Below are positions 26,249 to 35,073 of a DNA stretch of 64,000 nt, piece by piece (position 1 is the first letter of the stretch; the number at the start of each line of letters is the position of its first letter). Source of the DNA: Bacillus thuringiensis. Its GTDB lineage: Bacteria > Bacillota > Bacilli > Bacillales > Bacillaceae_G. A model generated the notes under the pieces. It did not search any database. It saw only the letters and a list, made by a program, of their open reading frames with translations, and had not been told where the DNA came from. The translations under genes and the position numbers were made by a program. The stretch lies in NCBI RefSeq assembly GCF_014932895.1, contig NZ_JACYOF010000001.1:975938-1039937 (forward strand), in the 5' to 3' direction.

Positions 26249-26318
26249 CAAAAAGCCTGGTTACCTCTTCAATTTTCATACATAAAACTATGTGTAAAAA
26301 TCCAAATTGCAACCAGAC
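26249..26318 (-). terminator. Terminator of first c-di-GMP module
   Basis: GTCTGGTTGC (aptamer 3' strand) pairs with GGTAACCAGGC followed by TTTTTG on the minus strand. Confidence 0.8.
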
Positions 26319-26384
26319 TATCATAGTAATTTTCATCACCTTAGACTCTTAGCTTTGCGACCTATCCTTTCGAATAGTGTGCCA
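26308..26384 (-). promoter_or_regulatory. c-di-GMP-I (GEMM-I) riboswitch, module 1
   Basis: First (promoter-proximal) aptamer: GGCACACTATTCGAAAGGAT, AGGTCGCAAAGCTAAG, AGTCTAAGG and AGTCTGGTTGC. The GAAA tetraloop in TTCGAAAGG is canonical. The spacing between equivalent positions of consecutive modules is about 165-177 bases. Confidence 0.93.
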
Positions 26385-26561
26385 AATCTATGTATTTATT
26401 TATCACGTTTTGAATATACCATTAAAACCCAAAAAAGAAAATAGTTTTTTTAAAAAAATCTAATGAATTTTTATAGTCTAAAAATAACATTTAGAAAATT
26501 CATAGTGAAGACTTTCACCAAAATATTTTAAAGTTAGAAACACATAATACTTTCTTTATCG

Positions 26562-26690
26562 ATAAAGTGAAACTTTAATCAGCCTGCACCAATCGGGCGT
26601 TTACGAGCAGTTGATCTCCCACCTAACTTCTTTGCTTCAGCTGAATTTTGAAGTGGGAGTCTTACTGCCCGCAAATAGCGAGACAGAATA
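26562..26690 (+). repeat. bcr1-type repeat, copy D
   Basis: Short-form copy between the kinase operon terminator and the WxL leader promoter region: ATAAAGTGAAACTTTAATCA ... GATCTCCCACC ... GAAGTGGGAG ... GCGAGACAGA. Its right end has diverged. The 26400-26560 stretch beside it should hold the WxL operon promoter; I could not assign -35/-10 boxes with confidence. Confidence 0.85.
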
Positions 26691-26723
26691 AAAAACATCA
26701 CTTCCAAATAAGTGATGTTTTTT
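26690..26723 (-). terminator. Terminator of the sensor-kinase pair
   Basis: AAAAAACATCACTT / AAGTGATGTTTTTT stem with a CCAAAT loop, right after the stop of the downstream kinase. Confidence 0.88.
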
Positions 26724-26727
26724 ACAA

Positions 26728-27948
26728 TCAACAGATTGGTAACACTATCTTAACCGTCGTTCCAACTCCAACTTCACTTTCAAAACTCATTTTACCATTG
26801 TGGTCTTTAATAATTTTTTCCGTGACTACTAATCCTAATCCTGTACCCGTTTCTTTCGTTGTATAAAACGCTTCATTTAACTTCGGAATTTTATCTTTCG
26901 GAATGCCGCAGCCCTCGTCTTTCACTTGAACAATGATTCCATCTTCTACGTTAACTTTAATCGTAATTGTTCCACCAACTGACATGGCTTCAATCGCATT
27001 TTTGATTAAATTAAAAAACACTTGCTTTAATCGTTTTTCGTCGCATGTAATTGGCGGTATATCTTTACTGTAAATACCTTGTATATGTACTCCTTGTTCT
27101 AAAGCTGGCTTTTCCATTACTCGAATAACATAAGAAATAACGTCTTGTATGTTATGATTTTCTGATTCTAGTGATTTAGATTTCTCAAATCCACTAAGTT
27201 CTGTAGCAATTGTATGAATACGATCTACTTCTTGTTTCATAATATCACTATAAATCTTATCTTCTGGATATTTGTTCGCTTGCTTATTCACAAGTTTTTT
27301 CAAATTCGCTAGAGGTCTTCTAATTTTATAACCAATAACTGTCGCCATTTTCCCAACAGTTGCTAGTTTTTCTGTTTGTTTTATTTCTTTCCCCATCATC
27401 TCAAGCGTACGAATATAAGAACGGAATCTCAAAAATATAATCCAGCATATAATAGCACATACGCTACATAATGCCATTGGGATTAAAACGATAAAGGATT
27501 GAATAATGATTCCCATAAGAGCATACTTTCCAACAAGTATTCCTGCGACTAACCAAAAATACCTTTTATTCACAAAAATTGGTGCAAATAAAATAAAAAA
27601 TCCTTCTACTATATTTCCACCATCAAATTCAGCATCGCTACCATAGTAAATCATAAAATTATGAATAAAATCTAACAGGTTATAGCCAATTAGAATAATA
27701 TACTTTACCGCAAATGAATTCTTCCATTTCATAAAGTATATTCCAGTGCAAAATAAGATCACCATCAAAAAATAGAGCCATAAACCTAAACCATCTTCAA
27801 AGACTCCTACTCCTTCTTGTTCTCCCCCTATTAAAGGCACGATAAATTCATAGGCAAGATCATATACAAAAAATATAATAAAAAATAAGCTTAAAAATAC
27901 TTTGAGCGCCTTTATTTCTTCATTTTTAAATATATACCCTGTATTCAT
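26728..27948 (-). CDS. Histidine-kinase-like protein lacking the phosphoacceptor His
   Basis: 406 residues with about six membrane spans in the first 175 residues, then a HisKA-like helix pair and a complete HATPase domain: N-box FFNLIKNAIEAM, G1 DEGCGIP and G2 GTGLGLVV. The H-box reads GYKIRRPLANLK where its upstream paralogue has GHEIKNPLASLK. Residue 207 (codon 27328-27330) is Tyr instead of the phosphorylated His, and the usual E and N are lost as well. It should bind ATP but cannot autophosphorylate normally. It is translationally coupled to the intact paralogue (ATGA overlap). Likely a regulatory partner or a degenerate copy. Confidence 0.9.
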   Translation of the reverse strand: MNTGYIFKNEEIKALKVFLSLFFIIFFVYDLAYEFIVPLIGGEQEGVGVFEDGLGLWLYFLMVILFCTGIYFMKWKNSFAVKYIILIGYNLLDFIHNFMIYYGSDAEFDGGNIVEGFFILFAPIFVNKRYFWLVAGILVGKYALMGIIIQSFIVLIPMALCSVCAIICWIIFLRFRSYIRTLEMMGKEIKQTEKLATVGKMATVIGYKIRRPLANLKKLVNKQANKYPEDKIYSDIMKQEVDRIHTIATELSGFEKSKSLESENHNIQDVISYVIRVMEKPALEQGVHIQGIYSKDIPPITCDEKRLKQVFFNLIKNAIEAMSVGGTITIKVNVEDGIIVQVKDEGCGIPKDKIPKLNEAFYTTKETGTGLGLVVTEKIIKDHNGKMSFESEVGVGTTVKIVLPIC

Positions 27949-29198
27949 ATGGTAACTCCTAGCTTTTCTTCCACTTGGATTTCATTATTTCCACACTTCT
28001 TTGGGAGAATAATGTCTATTCTCGTTCCCGTATTTTTTTCACTTGAAATATGTAACTCACCAAGATGCTCAGCAACAATTCGGCTTGCCACAGTAAGTCC
28101 AAGGCCAATTTTATCTTGTTTCGTTGTATAAAAAGCCTCTATAACACGGACTAAGTTTTCTTGCTTAATACCATGGCCATTATCGATTATGCTGATCATT
28201 ACATACTCTTTCCCCTTACTTTCTAATCGTATATCTAATATGCCACCTTGCTCCATTGCCTCTAAAGCATTTTTTATGATATGTAAAAAGACTCCTCTTA
28301 TTTTTCGTTCATCACATTCAACTTTCACTATTTGTTCTTCCACATTAGAAATAAGCTGAACATTTGATTCATTCATTTTTTCACGAAGAGTTGTGGCCGC
28401 TTGTAATACAATTTCTCCTACATTATGCTTCTTATAAATAGAAGGTTTGTATGTAGCTACTTCCATCAACTCACTTATCATATTATTCATATTTTCTATT
28501 TCAAAAATCATTCTTTTATAAATAGGATCTTCTACATGTTTCTCTCGCTGTAATTGCGTAAATCCTTTTAATGAAGCGAGTGGGTTTTTAATTTCATGTC
28601 CAACTGTCGCTGCCATCTTTCCAATTACCGCTAATTTTTGTGATTCACCAGCTACTTTAATACTTTCCTTTACTGCGAAAAGGTATTGTAAAAACTGATT
28701 TAAAATAATATAGGCAGCTATTAATAACAAGGCATGCATAATAAGGAACATAAACGCTTTTGCTTCCTCTAATACAAATAAATAAATCAAATATTTTCCT
28801 ATAATAGTCGAAAATATAAATACAAAATATTTTTTATTTAAAAATATAGGTACAAAGAAAATGAAAATAATTTCTATTACATTCGTCCCATCAAATACCG
28901 CCTTACTATAAAAAACATATGAAAGAATATTAGCAATTTCTATCCCTATGTATGCGAATATACATGCATATTTAACAACACTTGCCTTCTCTTTTTTTAT
29001 TAAATATATATTCACGCACAGTATTGCTACTCCGCAAATAACTTGCCATATTATGCTATGCCAATTATCCGTTACTGTTTTATTTTCTAATAAGATTGCA
29101 TAGGAAATTTGGTATACAGCAACAATGACATATAGCACCCATAAAAAGATTTTGGCATTCATTTCTTCTTCTTTATATGTTAGAAAACTTTCTCTCAC
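27945..29198 (-). CDS. Membrane sensor histidine kinase (KinB-like)
   Basis: 417 residues: about six membrane spans (to about residue 175), a short linker, H-box GHEIKNPLASLKGFTQLQ with His201, and HATPase domain (N-box FLHIIKNALEAM, G1 DNGHGIK, G2 GLGLTVA). The architecture and H-box match sporulation-type orphan kinases that feed the Spo0F phosphorelay. No response regulator is adjacent, which supports that. The start is GTG at 29198 with AGGGGTG 5 bases before it. An alternative start is ATG 29162. First gene of a two-gene unit. Confidence 0.88.
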   Translation of the reverse strand: MRESFLTYKEEEMNAKIFLWVLYVIVAVYQISYAILLENKTVTDNWHSIIWQVICGVAILCVNIYLIKKEKASVVKYACIFAYIGIEIANILSYVFYSKAVFDGTNVIEIIFIFFVPIFLNKKYFVFIFSTIIGKYLIYLFVLEEAKAFMFLIMHALLLIAAYIILNQFLQYLFAVKESIKVAGESQKLAVIGKMAATVGHEIKNPLASLKGFTQLQREKHVEDPIYKRMIFEIENMNNMISELMEVATYKPSIYKKHNVGEIVLQAATTLREKMNESNVQLISNVEEQIVKVECDERKIRGVFLHIIKNALEAMEQGGILDIRLESKGKEYVMISIIDNGHGIKQENLVRVIEAFYTTKQDKIGLGLTVASRIVAEHLGELHISSEKNTGTRIDIILPKKCGNNEIQVEEKLGVTI

Positions 29199-29380
29199 TT
29201 CAACACCCCTTCAAAATACTATCTCGAAGAATACCATTTATTATAATAAATGATTTTCATAGACAAACAAAGATAAATCGAACAATTGAGGAAAATCCTC
29301 CCACAGGCGCAGTAGCATCAAGCTATATGTAAGTATAAAACCAACAAACTATAATACGTATATTATGGGAGTTTTTTTAT

Positions 29381-29769
29381 ATGAACAGTCAAAAAATAAA
29401 AAAACAGAACAACTCCAATCCTTTACACATGAAAATGATCATTGGGAAGTGAATGATACTTTCTTAACAGGCTCAACACTTCTTTATGACGGACTACTTC
29501 TTATTGGCGCAAGATGGATAATCATTTTCTTAATAAAGCAAGTTCATTTGTCATAGAATCATATAATCACTTTAGGCCAATCGGCGGTGCTCTTTTTATT
29601 CGCTACATGTCCCGTTATAATGGTTGCCGCATTCCTAAGCTCGCATTATATCAACATTTCGACAAAGTATATCGACTTAACAACAAAATACGACAATATT
29701 AGCAACCCATCAATAAGAAGAGATCGACCTCCTCTCAACATATTAGACAAACTGTCTAATGATACATAG
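29381..29769 (+). pseudogene. Broken membrane-protein gene
   Basis: A GGGAG site precedes ATG 29381 (MNSQK), but this frame soon stops. After the A-run at 29398-29404 a second frame carries the coherent SFTHENDHWEVNDTFLTG and a membrane helix (LLLIGARWIIIFLI). An in-frame TAG at 29554-29556 follows, then a second helix in the same frame (QSAVLFLFATCPVIMVAAF). So at least one frameshift and one nonsense codon separate the parts. The last section (29647-29704) is a copy of the ATATCG repeat, which has replaced or extended the 3' end. Original family not recognised. Confidence 0.5.
29647..29704 (+). repeat. ATATCG repeat family, copy 2 (partial)
   Basis: TATATCAACATTTCGACAAA then ATATCGACTTAACAACAAAA and ACGACAATATT. 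Matches the right half of copy 1, including the ACGACAATA end. It lies within the 3' end of a broken gene. Confidence 0.65.
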
Positions 29770-29930
29770 CATTCAAATACGCACTGGATAAAATACGTAA
29801 TTAAAAAGGGAATAAAAATTCACACATTTCTCACAAATCTATAAGTAAAACAATTACATTTTCATCTATACTAAATGTACAGGTAATACTCCCTAAACCC
29901 AGCTTGTCTGGTTACCCCGTTAAATACTAT

Positions 29931-29969
29931 AAAAAAAAGAACTTGTATTGTTATACAAGTTCTTTTTTT
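29931..29969 (-). terminator. Terminator of LTA-synthase-like gene
   Basis: AAAAAAAGAACTTGTAT / ATACAAGTTCTTTTTTT stem with a TGTT loop, next to the stop at 29973. Confidence 0.9.
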
Positions 29970-29972
29970 CCC

Positions 29973-32081
29973 CTATTTAAAGAGTATATCTTTACTATAC
30001 TGCTTTCCAGCAAGTAAATCATATTGAATCAGTTTATATTGTTCTAACATTTCTTTTTGTTTCTTTGTTAAGTCTTTAATCTCTTCGCCATTTTTATCAA
30101 CTTTTAATTCATCTCTAAGTACGGGTATTTCTTCATGTAACTCCGATAAAAATTGATAAAACGGTGATTTATTTAATCCTGCGTAATCAAAAACAAGATT
30201 TGAGAAATAAATTGGACTTACTAAACCTAAATTGTCATTTGGTATATCAAAATTTGCATACATTAACAATGGTGTTTCTGCCATAGATAATCTTTCACTT
30301 AAAGTTTCTTCGTTATTTATATATCCAGCCTCTGTATAAATAGCCTTATTCGTTCCTAGCACTGGTAAATGATCTCCAAAAAAGACTAATAAAGTAGGTC
30401 TTTCTAACTCATTAAGCTGGTCTATTAAATATTTTAGAGCTTCATCGGAACGCCTTACACCTTCCGTATATATTTCTAATTCTGCCTTCGATTCGTCTTT
30501 GGCTAATCCATTAACTTCTATTTTATTTTCTTCAAATCGTCCTGAATTATATGGAAAATGATTTTGCATCGTTACCGCATGAATAAATGTAGGCTGTTTT
30601 CTCTTATTCAATTCATCTATTATTTCTTTACTCATAGACAAATCACTAACATTGTCTCCAGCTAATTCTTTATGCTTCATCGTATCTTCTGCATTAAAGT
30701 TATCAAATCCAAATACATTATATACATCGTCTCGTTTGTAAAACGCTCGATCAAAAGCATGAATTGCACTCGCATAGTATCCTTGTTTTTTCAATTCACT
30801 TGCAATAGTTGGGATTTCTTTCTGACCTGTAACAGCTTGTTGATACGGTATAGAGCCAGGCATTAACAAACTCATTGAATAACTCGTTAGCGCTTCAAAT
30901 TCTGTATTCGCTGTATTCCCCCCAAATGTAGGAGCTATTGTTTGTCCACCTGGAAAATTCTCAATATAATGATGTAGATTCGGCACTGGATCTTCGCTAA
31001 ATGAAAGATTCGTTAGTTTTGTAGGGTCCCAAAAAGCCTCGCTCATCAGAAATATAATATTCGGTTTCTCTGCTTTTGTTTTTCCACTCACATTATCGCC
31101 ATATTGTTTCTTTATATCCTTCGCAATTTGAACCATATTTTCCTTTGAATATTTTTCTGGTTCCTGAATAACTGTCGTATCTAAGTTACTTAAAAATCCT
31201 AAAACCAAGCCATTTTGACCATAGTTCATATTTTGATTCCATAAAGGGAAGTATACCCCACCCTTTGCAAATAACTTATTCACAAATGTATTAGGGTAGT
31301 TACTGAACGCATATACCATAAACATGGATATACATATTAAAACAATTCGCATACCGGTATGGATTTTTATAGATTTAATATGCTTTCGAATAGTAAAAAC
31401 TACAAATACAAATACAACTATACTAATGATTCCTATTAATATATTTTTCAAACTAAAATACTCCATAACCATCGGTATAACTGACTGCATATGCCCTATT
31501 TGTGTAAAATCAGATGGATATAGCGGCTCTCCTCTGAACATACTCTTGAAGTAATTAACAATCCCTAAAATAATGAAAGAACAACTAGTTAACATTACAC
31601 TTAGTAAAATTTTCCCAAATAAATTATAAACTAAAATATACACCATATAAATGAGCACCAAGCTGAGTAGGTACTGTGTGTACTGTAAATAAATCCAGTT
31701 ATTCACAAGTAAAAAATTCATATTTTCTTGTATGAATATATAAACAAAAGCTATTAAATGAGCTATTGCAAACAATAAAATATGAATTCTTATAGCTGGT
31801 CTAAGTTTATTGATTATCCCTTTATTCAAATAATCAATAAAAAATAGTATGCCCCATAAAATGATAGTAACTATACTTAACGTGATTCCTTCATTAAAAA
31901 ATAGCTTCGTCTTCTCTAATCCGAAATAGCCTAACGTTATAAAAAACAACGTTTCTAAAAAAATGGTCCATATTCCGCTAATAATGAAAGAAAGTAATGG
32001 GCTCTTTCTTGCTTGCTGAACAGAAAAATCAAACTGGAATTCATTTCTTCTTTGTTTCTGAACTACAAAATTAAAACTCAA
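29973..32081 (-). CDS. LTA synthase family phosphoglycerol transferase
   Basis: About 702 residues. An N-terminal block of roughly six membrane spans (about residues 25-300) is followed by an extracellular sulfatase-fold domain (about 335-600). The metal and catalytic motifs are visible: IIFLMSEAFWDPT, GGNTANTEFEAL (with the likely nucleophile threonine) and LVFFGDHLPVLG. The family transfers glycerol phosphate from phosphatidylglycerol to teichoic or other polymers. The N-terminal part is longer than in LtaS, so it may be a variant synthase. Start uncertain: TTG 32081 has GAGGG 6 bases upstream, while ATG 32144 gives 21 extra polar residues and only a weak site. Confidence 0.85.
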   Translation of the reverse strand: MSFNFVVQKQRRNEFQFDFSVQQARKSPLLSFIISGIWTIFLETLFFITLGYFGLEKTKLFFNEGITLSIVTIILWGILFFIDYLNKGIINKLRPAIRIHILLFAIAHLIAFVYIFIQENMNFLLVNNWIYLQYTQYLLSLVLIYMVYILVYNLFGKILLSVMLTSCSFIILGIVNYFKSMFRGEPLYPSDFTQIGHMQSVIPMVMEYFSLKNILIGIISIVVFVFVVFTIRKHIKSIKIHTGMRIVLICISMFMVYAFSNYPNTFVNKLFAKGGVYFPLWNQNMNYGQNGLVLGFLSNLDTTVIQEPEKYSKENMVQIAKDIKKQYGDNVSGKTKAEKPNIIFLMSEAFWDPTKLTNLSFSEDPVPNLHHYIENFPGGQTIAPTFGGNTANTEFEALTSYSMSLLMPGSIPYQQAVTGQKEIPTIASELKKQGYYASAIHAFDRAFYKRDDVYNVFGFDNFNAEDTMKHKELAGDNVSDLSMSKEIIDELNKRKQPTFIHAVTMQNHFPYNSGRFEENKIEVNGLAKDESKAELEIYTEGVRRSDEALKYLIDQLNELERPTLLVFFGDHLPVLGTNKAIYTEAGYINNEETLSERLSMAETPLLMYANFDIPNDNLGLVSPIYFSNLVFDYAGLNKSPFYQFLSELHEEIPVLRDELKVDKNGEEIKDLTKKQKEMLEQYKLIQYDLLAGKQYSKDILFK

Positions 32082-32357
32082 CTTATTCCCTCTTTTCTCT
32101 TCTTGTTTTCTTCTCTCTGTTTCACCCCGCATCAGTAAAAACATTATACTTTCAATCTTTATATCTATTTTGATTATATATATATAACCTTAAATACCCC
32201 TTAAAAAATAACACTTTTTTGTACTTTTTACAACCAAATGGATTCCAAAAAGCGCAAGAATACTGTATATACATACTATATTACGAAAGGATTCCACTTC
32301 AAAAAATGTTAGAATTTACTATTCCTTCGAAAAAATATAGTTTATTTATTATACAAA

Positions 32358-32413
32358 TTAAAATACGAAGAAGAACCTGATCAAACTTGCAGGCCCTTCT
32401 TCGCATTTTGATT
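32358..32413. terminator. Hairpin in the gap before the LTA-synthase-like gene
   Basis: AAATACGAAGAAG pairs with CTTCTTCGCATTT, with an inner CCTG / CAGG pair. It likely ends the minus-strand small genes at 32694-33169, though it is about 280 bases from their last stop and a bcr1 copy lies between. Confidence 0.55.
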
Positions 32414-32483
32414 TCTATTTCTTATTACTTACAAACTAAGAGGAAAATCATGGCATCTTTCAGAAAGCGTTGAAACATCTACT

Positions 32484-32640
32484 ATAAAGTGAAACTTTAA
32501 TCAGTGGGGGTTTTCTTCATCCCCCACTGATTATTAGTTGAACCAATCGGGCTTTTACGGGCAGTTGATCCCCCACCTAACTTCTTTGCTTTCGCTGAAT
32601 TTTGAGGTAGGGGTCTTACTGCCCGTTAATGCGGGATAAA
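32484..32640 (+). repeat. bcr1-type repeat, copy E (longest)
   Basis: 157 bp: ATAAAGTGAAACTTTAATCA, a GTGGGGG / CCCCCAC hairpin, TGATTATTAGTTGAACC, AATCGGGCTTTTACGGGCAG, CACCTAACTTCTTTGC and GCGGGATAAA. It contains every segment seen in the shorter copies, so it is the closest to a full-length element. Nothing else is recognisable between 32145 and 32357. Confidence 0.88.
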
Positions 32641-32693
32641 AGAGGAACTATCCACATTTTCTATATGATCATACGAGTACTATAAATACAAAA

Positions 32694-32861
32694 TCAAAAG
32701 AATCTAATCTCGGCCTTTTTCATCTTCATATCTAACCACATATGAACCCACTCTATTTCCTTGTATTTGTAGATTTTTTCCTTTGCAAACCGGTAAGTGA
32801 GCACTTGCATGATGAAAACCCCAGTTACGCAGATTAATAATAAGATGAGAAATCCGATCAC
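32694..32861 (-). CDS. Small membrane protein, 55 aa
   Basis: 55 residues, one N-terminal membrane span (IGFLILLLICVTGVFIM) and a Lys/Glu-rich cytoplasmic tail. The open frame extends to 32918, but AAGGAGG lies 6 bases before GTG 32861. That start is just 11 bases past the stop of the preceding 98-residue gene, so the two form a unit. Function unknown. Confidence 0.6.
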   Translation of the reverse strand: MIGFLILLLICVTGVFIMQVLTYRFAKEKIYKYKEIEWVHMWLDMKMKKAEIRFF

Positions 32862-32872
32862 GAAATTCCTCC

Positions 32873-33169
32873 TTATTTTTGTAGCATTTTTCCTACTATA
32901 TGATTTCTCAAAATCCACTCCTCAAACTGAGCACTTCCAAATTCCCAGCTTAAATCACGAGCATGTACAGAAAAAACGTAATAACCTGCATATTCATCCA
33001 TAAACATTCCTGCCTCTACATCACCTTTCTGAATACCATATGCTCCAAAATTAAAATACACGTCCCATACGTCTTCATGCTTCCTCTTATAAGCAATCGA
33101 TTCCATATCACATTCCGTTCCAAAATAATCAAGATGTAAATGTACGCTATCATCGTATTCGTACTCCAT
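32873..33169 (-). CDS. Hypothetical protein, 98 aa
   Basis: 98 residues, acidic, rich in aromatic residues and histidine (DYFGTECDMESIAYKRK; WDVYFNFGAYGIQKG). No signal peptide or membrane span. It starts at ATG 33169, preceded by AAGGGGTG. It is followed by a small membrane protein. No family recognised; a single folded domain seems likely. Confidence 0.6.
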   Translation of the reverse strand: MEYEYDDSVHLHLDYFGTECDMESIAYKRKHEDVWDVYFNFGAYGIQKGDVEAGMFMDEYAGYYVFSVHARDLSWEFGSAQFEEWILRNHIVGKMLQK

Positions 33170-33289
33170 TTTATCACCCCTTATATTTGTACTTCTTTAT
33201 CGCCAAAAAAATTCCTGCTATCTATACTCACATATGGGCACTTACCTACATATCATGCTTGTAGAGTGACTTCTAGGAGGTGTCATATA

Positions 33290-34297
33290 GTGAAAAAATT
33301 AATAGCTGTTTTTTGCATCATGTTACTAACTGTTTTCACTTTTGCTGCTTGTAGTAGCAAAAAAGAAGGTACAAAAGAACAAACTCAAAACATTCGCGTC
33401 GGTGAAGTTACCCATTCTCTCTTCTATGCTCCTTTATATGTTGGAATTGAAAAAGGATTTTTTAAAGATGAAGGATTAAATATTGACTTACAAACAACAG
33501 CTGGTGGAGATAAAACAATGACGACTCTTTTATCTGGCGGAATTGATATTGCTCTCGTCGGTTCTGAAACATCCATTTACGTTCATCAACAAGGAGCAAA
33601 AAATCCTATCATTAACTTTGCACAGCTTACACAAACGGATGGAACATTTTTAGTTTCCCGTAAAAAATTAAACTCTTTTAATTGGAATGACGTAAAAGGT
33701 GTTACATTTTTAGGACAGCGTAAAGGCGGCATGCCGCAAATGGTTGGAGAATATGTTTTAAAGAAAAATGGCATTGATCCTCACAAAGATACAAACTTAA
33801 TTCAAAATATCGAATTTGCTAACATTGCAAATGCCTTCGCATCTGGTACAGGAGAATTTGTGCAACTCTTTGAACCAACTGCAAGTATATTCGAAAAAGA
33901 AGGAAAAGGTTATATCGTCGCTTCGTTCGGAAATGAATCTGGTACTGTTCCTTATACAACGTTCATGGCAAAAGAAAGTTTCTTAAAGAAAAATAAAACT
34001 GCTGCTGAAAAATTCACACGTGCTCTCTATAAAGCACAGCAATGGGTTGATACACATAGTCCAGAAGAGATTGCTGATACAGTTTCTCCGCTATTTAAAG
34101 ACACTTCAAAAGACATTACAGTAAAAGTAATTGAACGTTACAAAAAACAACATTCCTATGCGACAAATCCACTGTTAGATGCTGAAGAATGGAAACAGCT
34201 CCAAACCATTATGAAAGAAGCTGGCGAACTACAAAAAGAAGTCCCACATGAAACGCTCGTCAATACAAAAATTGCCGAAAGCGTTATTAAGAAATAG
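33290..34297 (+). CDS. ytlA: ABC transporter substrate-binding lipoprotein (YtlA-like)
   Basis: 335 residues, a solute-binding lipoprotein of the NitT/TauT (SsuA/ThiY-like) type. Lipobox FTFAAC ends a signal peptide, with the acylated cysteine at about residue 23. The VGEVTHSLFYAPLYVGIEKG opening and the TTAGGDKTMTTLLSGGIDIAL segment are typical of this class. AGGAGGTG precedes GTG 33290; the longer frame from 33140 adds a hydrophobic leader with no ribosome binding site. First gene of an ABC operon that matches ytlA-ytlC-ytlD of B. subtilis. Substrate likely a sulfonate, pyrimidine or similar small compound. Confidence 0.88.
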   Translation: MKKLIAVFCIMLLTVFTFAACSSKKEGTKEQTQNIRVGEVTHSLFYAPLYVGIEKGFFKDEGLNIDLQTTAGGDKTMTTLLSGGIDIALVGSETSIYVHQQGAKNPIINFAQLTQTDGTFLVSRKKLNSFNWNDVKGVTFLGQRKGGMPQMVGEYVLKKNGIDPHKDTNLIQNIEFANIANAFASGTGEFVQLFEPTASIFEKEGKGYIVASFGNESGTVPYTTFMAKESFLKKNKTAAEKFTRALYKAQQWVDTHSPEEIADTVSPLFKDTSKDITVKVIERYKKQHSYATNPLLDAEEWKQLQTIMKEAGELQKEVPHETLVNTKIAESVIKK

Positions 34298-34308
34298 AGG
34301 CGAAGTGT

Positions 34309-35073
34309 ATGAGTTTTTTACAAATACGTAACGTTTCTCACTGTTTTTTTGCAAAAGACAATGCCAAACTGATTCTCGAAGATATGAGTTTACAAGTGGA
34401 AGAAGGAGAATTTATTTCTATACTCGGTCCAAGTGGTTGCGGAAAAACAACGCTCCTCTCAATTATCACTGGTCTACTTGATCCAATTGAAGGTAGCGTC
34501 TTTCTAGATGGTGAACCGATTACAACGAAAACTTCATCTATGGGATATATGCTACAGCAAGATTACTTATTCCCTTGGAAAACAATTAAAGAAAATATTA
34601 TGCTTGGGCTTCACATTCGCAAGATTTATGATGAACAGACGAAAGAGCATACTTTAAAGCTTTTAAAACAAGTTGGTTTACCTGATGTAGAACAGCAATA
34701 TCCTCGCGAATTATCCGGCGGTATGCGGCAACGTGCTGCCCTCGTTCGAACATTAGCGACCGATCCGAAAATTTTATTACTAGATGAACCATTTTCCGCT
34801 CTCGATTATCAAACGAAATTAAAGCTAGAAGAGCTCGTCTTCAACCTATTACGTAACTATAAAAAAACATCACTACTTGTAACACATGATATCGAAGAAG
34901 CAATTGCGATGAGTGATCGTATTTATTTATTGCAAGCGAATCCCGGAAAAATCGCAAAAACATTTATCGTCCCAGAAAGTATCCGTTCTTTATCACCGTT
35001 AGAAGCACGCCACCACTATGACTTCCCAGCCCTTTTCCAAGACATATGGAAGGAGTTGGAGCGCCTTGGATAA
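34309..35073 (+). CDS. ytlC: ABC transporter ATP-binding protein (YtlC-like)
   Basis: 254-residue ATPase subunit. Walker [13 protein letters not shown]-loop [12 protein letters not shown], signature [11 protein letters not shown], Walker [13 protein letters not shown] and the switch histidine in [10 protein letters not shown] are all intact. It belongs to the NrtD/SsuB family that drives nitrate, sulfonate or taurine importers. It overlaps the permease gene by 8 bases. Energises the transporter at the inner face of the membrane. Confidence 0.93.
   Translation: MSFLQIRNVSHCFFAKDNAKLILEDMSLQVEEGEFISILGPSGCGKTTLLSIITGLLDPIEGSVFLDGEPITTKTSSMGYMLQQDYLFPWKTIKENIMLGLHIRKIYDEQTKEHTLKLLKQVGLPDVEQQYPRELSGGMRQRAALVRTLATDPKILLLDEPFSALDYQTKLKLEELVFNLLRNYKKTSLLVTHDIEEAIAMSDRIYLLQANPGKIAKTFIVPESIRSLSPLEARHHYDFPALFQDIWKELERLG

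Noticed and set aside
25907-26400. Three near-identical blocks considered as a CRISPR array
   Set aside because: Blocks are about 75 bases with 90-base spacers of related sequence and match c-di-GMP-I aptamers with terminators.
29365-29556. 63-residue frame as an intact gene
   Set aside because: Its start overlaps a better start in another frame and the coding signal continues past its stop, so it is treated as part of a broken gene.
32859-32918. Longer form of the small membrane protein starting at 32918
   Set aside because: It would overlap the preceding gene by 46 bases with no spacing to a ribosome binding site, whereas GTG 32861 has AAGGAGG at the right distance.
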